A stretch of DNA of 5,125 nucleotides from F1-20-MAGs119 sp041164425 (GCA_041164425.1 JBEAPO010000069.1:1-5125); one strand, 5' to 3'. Positions 1 through 5,125 are shown, numbered from the stretch's first letter. The notes: generated by a model from the sequence alone, not told the origin. Program-made: numbers and translations.

Positions 1-463
1 TTGCGGACGCGTCGATCGTCACCCCAGCCTGCACGAATTGCTCGGAGAACCAATCGTGAAGGTCCGCCTTCTTCGACGGCGGTGATGTCGAAAAGACCGT
101 CGCGCCAGCCTTCTTCAGCGCATCGGTCGTCGACTTGGCGAGCTTGCCGAGCGACGTCACGACGAGGTGGTTGGCCTCGCTCGGAACGGCGAGGTACTCG
201 GTCAGCGGTCGGAGTTGATCGACCGTCGCCTCGTCGATGTTGCGCAACACGACGACGCGTTTGTCGCCAAAGAGCGATTCGGTCTGCACCCCCATCACCG
301 CAGTGGCGATCATGCTCGCCTTGTCGTCGGCGCCGGAGTCGGCCAGATCGTGGCTCTCGAACAGCGACCCGCGGTCGCCGTCGCCGATCAATTCGGCGAC
401 GAGATCGGTGAGCCGCGCAGAGACGAGTCGCGCATCGCCACCGGAGATGTGAAAGACCGTCAC
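1..463 (-). CDS. holA: DNA polymerase III subunit delta (clamp loader), N-terminal part
   Basis: The subunit opens and loads the beta sliding clamp onto DNA in the cytoplasm. My translation from GTG at 463-461 gives 154 residues with no stop before the window edge; the family is usually about 320-340 residues, so roughly the N-terminal half is present. It begins VTVFHISGGDARLV, which fits the family's opening strand and its 'GDDxxLV' region. Residues 61-74 (TESLFGDKRVVVLR) match the characteristic 'SLFGxxRVVVVR' segment. A beta strand NHLVVTSLGKLAK (98-110) follows. No ATG, GTG or TTG lies in frame between the comEC stop and this GTG, which sets the start. The gap to the comEC stop is 32 bp with only a weak purine tract (TGGAATGATGG), so co-transcription with comEC is likely. 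The order comEA-comEC-holA is common in bacteria and supports the call. Confidence 0.9.
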   Translation of the reverse strand, partial: MTVFHISGGDARLVSARLTDLVAELIGDGDRGSLFESHDLADSGADDKASMIATAVMGVQTESLFGDKRVVVLRNIDEATVDQLRPLTEYLAVPSEANHLVVTSLGKLAKSTTDALKKAGATVFSTSPPSKKADLHDWFSEQFVQAGVTIDASA

Positions 464-495
464 CGCACCATCATTCCAGATCGGTGCGACGACAT

Positions 496-1863
496 TCAGA
501 GTGACGCAGCGATAGTGGCCACCCACCACACCCAGCGCACGCCGGCACGCAATGCGAGCATCGCAACGGCCGAGATCTCATGCGCGAAGGGCAGCCCGAC
601 CTGGATGAACACCCCACACACCCCCATCACTGGAAGCCCGCTCAACATGACGAAGCCCGCAACGGGAACTGCGACCAGATTGCTCACGAATCCAACGATG
701 TTGAACGTCGTGAACACGAACCACGACACGGGCATCACCGCAAGTTGCGCACCGATCGTCACGCCGAGGGTCTCGGCGAACCAACGCGGTCCCGGGAGTC
801 GCTCGGAGATGCGCGGGGCGATCCACACCAGCCCAGCCGTCGCCGACGTCGACAGCGCGAATCCCACCGAGGCCGCAAGTAGCGGATCGATGAGAAGCGA
901 CGCGATCACGGTCAGTGCGAGTGCGCGCTCACCAGAGGAGTCGAAGCCTCGAGATCTGCCATACCCAGCCACGATCGCCATCACCCCAGCACGCACGACG
1001 GATGGTTCACAGCGCGTGAGCACCACGAACCACGCCACGAGTGCGACCATCACTGCGAAGCGAAACCGAGACGAAGTGCGCCGAAGGAATGGTGCACACA
1101 CGGCCAGCACGAAGGCGACGTTCTGACCCGAGACTGCCGTTAGGTGGGACAACCCGGCGGCCCGGAATGCCTCGACCATGGATGCGGACTGGTCGGAGTC
1201 ATCCCCAATGACAAGTCCGAGCAGCAGCGCGGCCTCGTCACCGTTGAGCGACGAGACCGACGACGCAAGCACGTCACGCACGCCGTTCACCGAACGCGAC
1301 AGCGCCGACCCCGAGCGACACGATGACTTCACCGCCTGCACGTCGAACACGCCGACGACGTGCCGTGACGCGAGCCGCGCGTGCTGGGTCTTCGACAGCC
1401 CGGATCGAGTCCCCTCCACATCGACGATGTCACCAACTCGACATTGCGAGACCGCTCCTGCGAGTCGTGCATAGAGATATGACACGAATCGCTCACTCTC
1501 GATAGACACCACGATTCGCGTCGCACCAACCCGCACCGGTTCTTCGACGACGACCGCAGTTCCCGAGAACTCACCATTCTTCACGTCGTGACTGGACGCC
1601 CATGCGGGTGCGCCAACGACCACGCCGACGACCACGACCGCGATGAGTGCTTTGCCCTTCTTCACACCAAGCATCCACACAACAGCGATTCCAAGGATCG
1701 TGCGCGGTATCCACGGAATCGAAAATTCGCGGGTGATAACCACACGTCCGAGGAAATACACGACACCCCACAACACGCACGCGCACGTCACAAGGAGCGA
1801 GGTCGACAGCGGTGCGCGTTGATGCCCGATGTGGCGTGCACCTGGACCGTACGATTGACGCAT
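496..1863 (-). CDS. comEC: ComEC/Rec2 competence DNA channel, without the metallo-beta-lactamase domain
   Basis: ComEC is the polytopic inner-membrane protein that passes single-stranded DNA into the cytoplasm during transformation. From ATG 1863 it has 455 residues. Helices lie near 22-41, 53-67 and 71-88. An extracytoplasmic OB-like N-loop (DUF4131 type, about 99-180) carries cysteines C141 and C182. The Competence domain (about 190-450) has the family hallmarks LLLGLVIGD (213-221), AFRAAGLSHLTAVSGQNV (232-249), PSVVRAGVM (287-295), a DP near 326 and a GFALS segment near 334-338. The protein ends straight after the helices, so the C-terminal metallo-beta-lactamase domain of 700-800-residue ComEC proteins is absent. 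The start is uncertain: ATG 1863 has no Shine-Dalgarno or -10 at leaderless distance, and GTG 1791 (residue 25) would leave 431 residues and nearly all of the first helix. An open frame continues upstream to 2025 but encodes Arg/Ser-rich antisense translation and is rejected. Confidence 0.9.
   Translation of the reverse strand: MRQSYGPGARHIGHQRAPLSTSLLVTCACVLWGVVYFLGRVVITREFSIPWIPRTILGIAVVWMLGVKKGKALIAVVVVGVVVGAPAWASSHDVKNGEFSGTAVVVEEPVRVGATRIVVSIESERFVSYLYARLAGAVSQCRVGDIVDVEGTRSGLSKTQHARLASRHVVGVFDVQAVKSSCRSGSALSRSVNGVRDVLASSVSSLNGDEAALLLGLVIGDDSDQSASMVEAFRAAGLSHLTAVSGQNVAFVLAVCAPFLRRTSSRFRFAVMVALVAWFVVLTRCEPSVVRAGVMAIVAGYGRSRGFDSSGERALALTVIASLLIDPLLAASVGFALSTSATAGLVWIAPRISERLPGPRWFAETLGVTIGAQLAVMPVSWFVFTTFNIVGFVSNLVAVPVAGFVMLSGLPVMGVCGVFIQVGLPFAHEISAVAMLALRAGVRWVWWVATIAASL
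1846..1851 (-). promoter_or_regulatory. Candidate -10 element for comEC, sharing TA with the opposing -10
   Basis: On the minus strand 1851-1846 reads TACGGT. It is the first perfect TANNNT on this strand after 3015. It would start RNA near 1839, downstream of ATG 1863, so it fits only if comEC begins at GTG 1791. It shares base pairs 1850-1851 with the plus-strand TACGAT, through the palindrome CGTACG (1848-1853). Confidence 0.3.
1850..1855 (+). promoter_or_regulatory. Candidate -10 element of the antisense membrane-protein gene
   Basis: TACGAT matches the TANNNT pattern of housekeeping sigma -10 elements. It ends 6 nt before ATG 1862, so transcription would begin at or next to the start codon (leaderless). 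No good -35 is visible at 17-18 nt spacing. It lies inside the longest version of comEC. This is inferred from spacing only. Confidence 0.5.
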
Positions 1864-2308
1864 GCCCGAACTCGAAGCGACTGACCGTCCGCGCTCGCCG
1901 CGCGTCGTCGAGGACGGCATCATCTTCCACCGCGCGCGGGTACGCACCCGCGGGGGTGCGTATGCCACCGCATTCGGACTCGGGCTCGCCCTCGTTGGTG
2001 CAGTGCTGCTCGCCCTCCCCGGCACGCTGCTCGGCTTCGTCGGATTTGGGCTGGTGTTCGCCGGCTTGCCAGTGCTGCCGATGACGGGTGTGCCGATCGT
2101 GTCATCGACGACCAGTTACGTCGTGGCGATCCTGGCGAGCGCGGGAGCGTGGTTCCTGATCGGTCACGTGTCTGCTCTGCGCGCAACGAGGCGCGCGGTT
2201 GCGAGTTGGCCGGAGTGGTTTCGCGAAGTTCGACCACTCGCCCTCGGAGTGTGGGCAGGTTCGCTGCTCGCCCTCGCGCTCGGCGCAGTCATCCTCGGCG
2301 CGCTGTAG
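1862..2308 (+). CDS. Small four-helix membrane protein of unknown function, antisense between comEA and comEC
   Basis: I do not recognise the family. The 148-residue product has a charged cytoplasmic-type N-terminus (1-31, acidic then Arg-rich) and four hydrophobic segments near 33-53, 56-76, 84-104 and 125-147. The Arg/Trp-containing stretch RATRRAVASWPEWFREVR (107-124) joins helices three and four. No cysteines, enzyme motifs or signal-peptidase site are visible. The clean alternation of helices and charged loops argues that this is the coding frame. ATG 1862 has no Shine-Dalgarno, but TACGAT (1850-1855) ends 6 nt before it, which suggests a leaderless transcript. The ATG overlaps the longest comEC start at CATG 1861-1864, and the stop at 2306-2308 is 1 nt from the comEA stop. 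The position suggests a possible link to DNA uptake or the cell envelope, but the sequence does not show one. Confidence 0.82.
   Translation: MPELEATDRPRSPRVVEDGIIFHRARVRTRGGAYATAFGLGLALVGAVLLALPGTLLGFVGFGLVFAGLPVLPMTGVPIVSSTTSYVVAILASAGAWFLIGHVSALRATRRAVASWPEWFREVRPLALGVWAGSLLALALGAVILGAL
1935..1962. repeat. Overlapping inverted repeats forming two mutually exclusive hairpins
   Basis: TACGCACCC (1941-1949) is perfectly complementary to GGGTGCGTA (1954-1962) across a 4-nt loop, a 9-bp stem. A competing 6-bp stem pairs CGCGGG (1935-1940) with CCCGCG (1947-1952). Both lie about 75-100 nt inside the membrane-protein gene and the same distance upstream of ATG 1863 of comEC on the other strand. 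No T-run follows, so neither is an intrinsic terminator. The structure is plainly in the sequence; any regulatory role is inference, and GC-rich Arg/Gly codons can produce such repeats by chance. Confidence 0.55.
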
Positions 2309-2309
2309 A

Positions 2310-2993
2310 TCACACACTCACGCGCGAACGAATGGCAGCGAGTTTCGCCTGCCCGATTCCCCGCACGTTGAGCAGATCCTCCACCGTCTTGAACCGGCCT
2401 TTGACTACGCGATAGTCGATGATCGCCTGCGCAGTCGAGGGGCCGATCCCTGGCAGCGAATCCAACTCGGCAAGAGACGCGGTGTTGAGATTCACCACCG
2501 CCCCACTCGGCGCCGTTCCGGTCGAGGGACTCGCCTCTGGGGGTGGCACGGTGGCGATCGGCGCTGGTGGAACGTTCACCCCAGGTTTCGGACGTTGCAG
2601 TGTCGTCGTCGTGGTGCGACCACGAAGTGGAATAAACACTTGCGCGCCATCCACGAGCGTGGCGGCAAAGTTCACCGCGACCGTGTCGGCCATCGGCATC
2701 GTGCCACCAGCTGCGGCGACTGCGTCGACGACTCGGGCATCTGCAGCGAGCCGAAACACACCTGGTGAGCGCACGGCTCCCGTGACGTGCACGACGAGCA
2801 GTGCGCTCGGAGGGGGCGACGCTGACGAGGAGTTGACTGTCGGATTTGCCATCGGCAGTCGCTCGTCGATCGGCGGAGGTGGGACTCGAACGACCCACCA
2901 CGCGCCGATCACTACGACGAGGACACCGGTCGCAGCGGCGAGCACGCGCGACACCCCAAACCACCGCAAGGATTCCGTCACGCGTGCCCGCAC
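2310..2993 (-). CDS. comEA: ComEA-type competence DNA receptor (SLBB plus helix-hairpin-helix)
   Basis: ComEA binds incoming double-stranded DNA outside the membrane and hands it to ComEC. The 227-residue product has a short basic N-terminus and one membrane anchor (about 17-36). A proline-rich stalk comes next. The SLBB domain (about 65-124) has VVHVTGAVRSPGVF at 67-80 and a QVFIPL strand at its end. A Thr/Pro-rich linker (about 125-163) leads to the C-terminal tandem helix-hairpin-helix domain (167-227). That domain carries VNLNTAS (167-173), the first hairpin PGIG (181-184) and the second hairpin RGIG (211-214), the standard ComEA signature for DNA backbone binding. The start is GTG 2993; GTG 2981 (residue 5) is an alternative, and neither has a good ribosome binding site. 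The gene lies 19 bp after the thioredoxin-fold gene with no -10 hexamer between, so it is probably co-transcribed with it. Confidence 0.93.
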   Translation of the reverse strand: MRARVTESLRWFGVSRVLAAATGVLVVVIGAWWVVRVPPPPIDERLPMANPTVNSSSASPPPSALLVVHVTGAVRSPGVFRLAADARVVDAVAAAGGTMPMADTVAVNFAATLVDGAQVFIPLRGRTTTTTLQRPKPGVNVPPAPIATVPPPEASPSTGTAPSGAVVNLNTASLAELDSLPGIGPSTAQAIIDYRVVKGRFKTVEDLLNVRGIGQAKLAAIRSRVSV

Positions 2994-3012
2994 GCCAACG
3001 ATGTGTGCGCGA

Positions 3013-3564
3013 CTAGAAGAGTTGGGCAGTCAGTTTCTTGCGATGACCCGCCACGCGCGGATCGTTGGGCCCCATGGTCTCGAGGATCTCGAGATACCGG
3101 GCACGCTTGGCCTCGTCGGCCTTGACATGTGGCAACAACTCAGCGAGCTCGGCATCGAAGGAGTCATTGACGACGAACGGCTCTTCCTCGGCAGGCGCAT
3201 CGGTCGGTGGCACGAGCAACGGCGACGCCTGAGCACCCTCGGGAAGGAGCTTGTCGACGAACTCCTGCACGAAGTGCTCGGGGTAGCTCCCAGTGAAGCC
3301 ATCCACCGGCTTTCCCTTGTCGATCGCCACGACCATCGGGATTGACTGCGCGCGAAACGCCTGCGCGATGGCGGGGTTCTCATCGACGTTGACCTTGGCG
3401 AGGACGACCTTGCCGCCAGTTGCGCCGACGACCTTTTCCAGGATCGGACCAAGCGTCTTGCACGGCCCACACCACGGCGCCCACAAGTCGACGACGACGG
3501 GTGTCGTCTGCGATGCGTCGATGACGGCGGTCTGGAACGTGGCGTCGGTGACGTCAATGACCAT
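3013..3564 (-). CDS. Thioredoxin-fold protein with a short YbbN/CnoX-type C-terminal region
   Basis: The 183-residue cytoplasmic protein has no signal peptide. Residues 1-107 form a thioredoxin domain with VVVDLWAPWCGPCK (23-36), redox cysteines C32 and C35, and the cis-proline in SIPM (P76). After a Pro/Ala/acidic linker (about 111-131), residues 134-183 form a helical module ending in ILETMGPNDPRVAGHRKKL (160-178). This resembles the last TPR-like segment of YbbN/CnoX co-chaperones, which end in a 'LGxxDPLVxxYRRRLxxxLF' pattern. Typical YbbN/CnoX proteins are about 280-320 residues with several TPRs, so the middle repeats appear to be missing. Unlike E. coli CnoX, which has SxxC, the WCGPC site is intact, so disulfide reductase activity is expected. 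ATG 3564 is chosen because it begins the thioredoxin domain and a TATCGT hexamer ends 7 nt upstream; the open frame to 3966 only runs antisense through the phosphotransferase gene. Plain thioredoxin with a tail is the alternative. Confidence 0.88.
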   Translation of the reverse strand: MVIDVTDATFQTAVIDASQTTPVVVDLWAPWCGPCKTLGPILEKVVGATGGKVVLAKVNVDENPAIAQAFRAQSIPMVVAIDKGKPVDGFTGSYPEHFVQEFVDKLLPEGAQASPLLVPPTDAPAEEEPFVVNDSFDAELAELLPHVKADEAKRARYLEILETMGPNDPRVAGHRKKLTAQLF

Positions 3565-3571
3565 GGCGGTC

Positions 3572-3577
3572 ACGATA
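3572..3577 (-). promoter_or_regulatory. Candidate -10 element of the thioredoxin-fold gene and possibly the com genes
   Basis: On the minus strand 3577-3572 reads TATCGT, followed by 7 nt and then ATG 3564. This predicts a leaderless or nearly leaderless transcript. It overlaps the palindrome CGATATCG (3573-3580). No convincing -35 is visible. Because no other TANNNT occurs on this strand from 3015 down to 1852, it is the best candidate promoter for comEA. Confidence 0.5.
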
Positions 3578-3609
3578 TCGCCGAGTGTGTGCAGCCACGA
3601 TCGTCTGAC

Positions 3610-3615
3610 TAGGTT
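3610..3615 (+). promoter_or_regulatory. Candidate -10 element of the phosphotransferase gene
   Basis: TAGGTT ends 6 nt before GTG 3622, the same geometry as the TACGAT to ATG 1862 pair. It predicts a leaderless transcript; no Shine-Dalgarno is present. An 8-bp palindrome ACGATCGT (3597-3604) lies just upstream and could be an operator, though so short a palindrome is easily accidental. Confidence 0.5.
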
Positions 3616-3621
3616 GCCTAC

Positions 3622-4668
3622 GTGGCCACGAACGCAAACTCCCCTGCCGGCATCAACGCCGAGCGCGTGGGGGCATGGCTCGAAGCCAACATCGCTGGCG
3701 CGACCGCGCCGTTTTCCTACACCTTGATCGCCGGCGGACACTCCAACCTCACCTTCAAGGTTGACGATGCTGCAGGCAACCACTACGTCTTGCGCAGGCC
3801 ACCGCTGTCGCACGCACTCGCGAGCGCACACGACATGGGTCGCGAACACCGAGTGATCAGCGCGCTGTCCGCATCGCACGTGCCCGTCGCCCCAGCACTC
3901 GGGCTGTGCACCGACGTCGAGGTCAACGACGCTCCGTTCTACGTGATGGCCTTCGTCGATGGACACGTGGTGCGCGACAACGCCACCGCACTTCGCGTGC
4001 TCACCCCAGCCACCCGTCGCCAGGCGAGCATCTCACTCGTCGACACGATGGCGGCCATCCACGCCGTCGATCCCGTTGCGGTCGGACTCGGCGACCTCGG
4101 CCGCCACGAGGGCTACATCGAGCGCCAACTCAAGCGCTGGTACGGCCAGTGGAACGCCTCCAAGACCCGCGAACTGTCCACAATTGACCGTGTGCATGAT
4201 GCACTCGTCACGCGAGTGCCCGAGCAGGGCCCAGCGACGATCGTGCACGGTGATTACCGACTCGACAATTGCATGGTCGATGACGTAGGCAACGTGATCG
4301 CGGTCCTCGACTGGGAGCTGTGCACGCTCGGCGACCCGATGGCAGACCTCGGATTGTTGTTGGTCTATTGGACTGGTCCACACGACGAAGCCTCGACCAC
4401 GAACTTCGCCACCACGACGGCAGAGGGCTTCCTCGATCGCGCTCAACTCGCGGAGCACTACGCGAAGGTCTCTGGTCGCGACGTGTCACAGCTTGACTAC
4501 TACGTGTCGTTCGCCTACTGGAAACTCGCCTGCATCATCGAGGGCGTATATGCGCGATACCTCGCCGGCGCAATGGGCACGCACGATCCATCGTCGTTCG
4601 ATGCGTTCAAGACCCAAGTAGAAGCTGCCGCTCAACGAGCCGAGGAAGTGCTCTCACGCCTACACTGA
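3622..4668 (+). CDS. APH-fold phosphotransferase, ACAD10/11-type
   Basis: The 348-residue protein belongs to the aminoglycoside phosphotransferase (choline/APH kinase-like) fold, in the subgroup related to the kinase domain of human ACAD10/ACAD11. Visible elements in order are the glycine-rich GGHSNLTF (38-45), the YVLRRPP strand (55-61) with Arg where many kinases use the ATP-contacting Lys, a conserved GREH (73-76), the hinge FYVMAFVDG (106-114), YIERQLKRWYGQW (165-177, typical of this subgroup), the catalytic loop HGDYRLDN (209-216; D211, N216) and the metal-binding DWELCTLGDP (230-239; D230). Length is normal. Studied relatives phosphorylate 4-hydroxyacyl-CoA or hydroxy-acid intermediates (for example LvaA in levulinate catabolism); antibiotic resistance is not implied. 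The exact substrate cannot be read here, and no acyl-CoA dehydrogenase is adjacent. GTG 3622 follows TAGGTT by 6 nt with no Shine-Dalgarno, suggesting leaderless translation. Confidence 0.9.
   Translation: MATNANSPAGINAERVGAWLEANIAGATAPFSYTLIAGGHSNLTFKVDDAAGNHYVLRRPPLSHALASAHDMGREHRVISALSASHVPVAPALGLCTDVEVNDAPFYVMAFVDGHVVRDNATALRVLTPATRRQASISLVDTMAAIHAVDPVAVGLGDLGRHEGYIERQLKRWYGQWNASKTRELSTIDRVHDALVTRVPEQGPATIVHGDYRLDNCMVDDVGNVIAVLDWELCTLGDPMADLGLLLVYWTGPHDEASTTNFATTTAEGFLDRAQLAEHYAKVSGRDVSQLDYYVSFAYWKLACIIEGVYARYLAGAMGTHDPSSFDAFKTQVEAAAQRAEEVLSRLH
4661..4666 (+). promoter_or_regulatory. Weak candidate -10 element of the PAC2-family gene
   Basis: TACACT overlaps the last codons and stop of the phosphotransferase gene and ends 9 nt before ATG 4676, which would give about a 3-nt leader. 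With no Shine-Dalgarno in the 7-bp gap, a separate near-leaderless transcript is possible, but read-through from the upstream gene is equally likely. Confidence 0.25.
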
Positions 4669-4675
4669 GCGCACG

Positions 4676-5125
4676 ATGAGCGACGCATACCGCATCTCGC
4701 CAAACTTCGCCGGTGCGCTCCCGACGCTCAACGACCCGGTCCTCGTCATCATGTTGTCCGGCTGGATCGACACCTCGAACGCCGCAGCGACCGCGATGGA
4801 GGCCCTCGTCGCCGAGACCGGCGCGACGACGCTCGTTGAGTTCGATGCCGACACCTTCATCGACTACCGCGCACGTCGACCGATCATGGAACTTCGGGCA
4901 GGCGTCAACACCACGATCGACTGGTCGTTGCCAAAATTTCTCCTCGGTCGCGACGAAGCCGATCGCGACGTGCTGCTCCTTCAAGGACCAGAGCCCGACA
5001 CCCGCTGGCAACACTTCGCCGCCACCGTCGCCGCCCTCGCCGACCAACTGAAGGTCACGTCCGCGTATGGACTCGGCGCATACCCCGTCGCCACCCCACA
5101 CACACGGGCCGTGTACATCTCCTGC
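4676..5125 (+). CDS. PAC2-family protein (proteasome assembly chaperone-like), N-terminal part
   Basis: Translation from ATG 4676 gives 150 residues and stays open to the window end; family members are usually about 270-320 residues. The recognition rests on VLVIMLSGWIDTSNAA (22-37), where PAC2 proteins have 'GWxDAGxAA', on FIDYRARRPIMEL (61-73), which matches the family 'FxDYxxxRP' segment, on the strand DVLLLQGPEPDTRW (98-111), and on YGLGAYPVATPHTRAV (131-146), the typical 'LGxxxADxPHTRP' region. PAC2 (PF09754) proteins are widespread in Actinobacteria and are homologous to eukaryotic proteasome assembly chaperones, but their bacterial role is not established. The ATG lies 7 bp after the phosphotransferase stop, so the two are probably one transcription unit, though TACACT at 4661-4666 might give an additional start. 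Confidence 0.88.
   Translation, partial: MSDAYRISPNFAGALPTLNDPVLVIMLSGWIDTSNAAATAMEALVAETGATTLVEFDADTFIDYRARRPIMELRAGVNTTIDWSLPKFLLGRDEADRDVLLLQGPEPDTRWQHFAATVAALADQLKVTSAYGLGAYPVATPHTRAVYISC

Noticed and set aside
167..1126. Long plus-strand open frame (319 codons)
   Set aside because: It is antisense to holA and comEC, and its translation is Thr/Ala/Arg-rich without domain or hydrophobic pattern, whereas the minus strand carries clear family motifs throughout.
1864..2025. N-terminal extension of ComEC by 54 residues
   Set aside because: Its composition is Arg/Ser/Pro-rich, it is antisense to the membrane-protein gene, and it has no membrane or OB-domain features.
2290..2330. Bidirectional terminator between the convergent genes
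   Set aside because: Only 1 nt separates the stop codons, and no GC hairpin followed by a T-run is visible on either strand.
2164..2964. Minus-strand open frame (266 codons) overlapping comEA in another frame
   Set aside because: It is Arg/Ser/His-rich with no recognisable domain, and it overlaps both comEA and the 3' end of the membrane-protein gene.
2419..3345. Plus-strand open frame (308 codons) opposite comEA and the thioredoxin gene
   Set aside because: The opposite strand has unmistakable SLBB, helix-hairpin-helix and WCGPC motifs; this frame shows only low-complexity Thr/Ala/Arg sequence typical of GC-rich antisense.
3565..3966. N-terminal extension of the thioredoxin-fold protein by 134 residues
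   Set aside because: The extension is antisense to the phosphotransferase 5' end, has no domain, and would remove the divergent promoter region; the thioredoxin domain begins at ATG 3564.
4033..4458. Minus-strand open frame inside the phosphotransferase gene
   Set aside because: The plus strand here encodes the catalytic loop and the DWE metal site; the antisense frame has no independent support.
3622..4668. Aminoglycoside resistance gene
   Set aside because: The fold is shared, but the subgroup motifs (YIERQLKRWYGQW, YVLRRPP) match ACAD10/11-type metabolic kinases, and there is no resistance or mobile context.
1..5125. CRISPR array, tRNA, insertion sequence or prophage remnant
   Set aside because: I saw no regularly spaced repeats, tRNA-like cloverleaf, transposase motifs or terminal inverted repeats; the whole window is accounted for by chromosomal genes.

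Overview
This window is a densely coding, GC-rich (about 60% by eye) bacterial chromosome segment. It looks actinobacterial, and I favour an Acidimicrobiia-like lineage. The reasons are the comEA/comEC/holA neighbourhood, a PAC2-family gene, an ACAD10/11-type phosphotransferase, frequent GTG starts, few Shine-Dalgarno sequences and several apparently leaderless genes. The taxonomic call is inference; there is no rRNA or other marker here.

Layout. On the minus strand, read right to left, lie a thioredoxin-fold protein with a YbbN/CnoX-type C-terminus (3564-3013), comEA (2993-2310), comEC (1863-496) and the 5' part of holA (463-1, running off the window). A small four-helix membrane protein of unknown function (1862-2308) sits on the plus strand exactly between comEA and comEC. 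Its start codon overlaps the longest comEC start at a CATG, and its stop codon lies 1 nt from the comEA stop. On the right, divergent from the thioredoxin gene across 57 bp, a plus-strand pair encodes an APH-fold phosphotransferase (3622-4668) and a PAC2-family protein (4676 to the window end, incomplete).

How the genes relate. ComEA (DNA receptor) and ComEC (inner-membrane DNA channel) are the core late-competence machinery for uptake of single-stranded DNA. HolA, the clamp-loader delta subunit, is their usual neighbour. The unusual point is that comEA and comEC are separated by an antisense gene with essentially no intergenic space. The minus strand has no perfect TANNNT hexamer from 3015 down to 1852, so comEC must either be read from the thioredoxin promoter through the antisense gene or use a -10 element (1851-1846) that shares its TA with the -10 of the opposing gene. 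Three genes (starts 1862, 3622 and 3564) have a TANNNT hexamer ending 6, 6 and 7 nt before the start codon, which is the geometry of leaderless transcripts.

The window has no non-coding stretch longer than 57 bp. I see no tRNA, rRNA, CRISPR array, insertion sequence or clear intrinsic terminator. I do not see a wholly new system; the best candidates for a second look are the split competence locus and the shortened CnoX-like protein.
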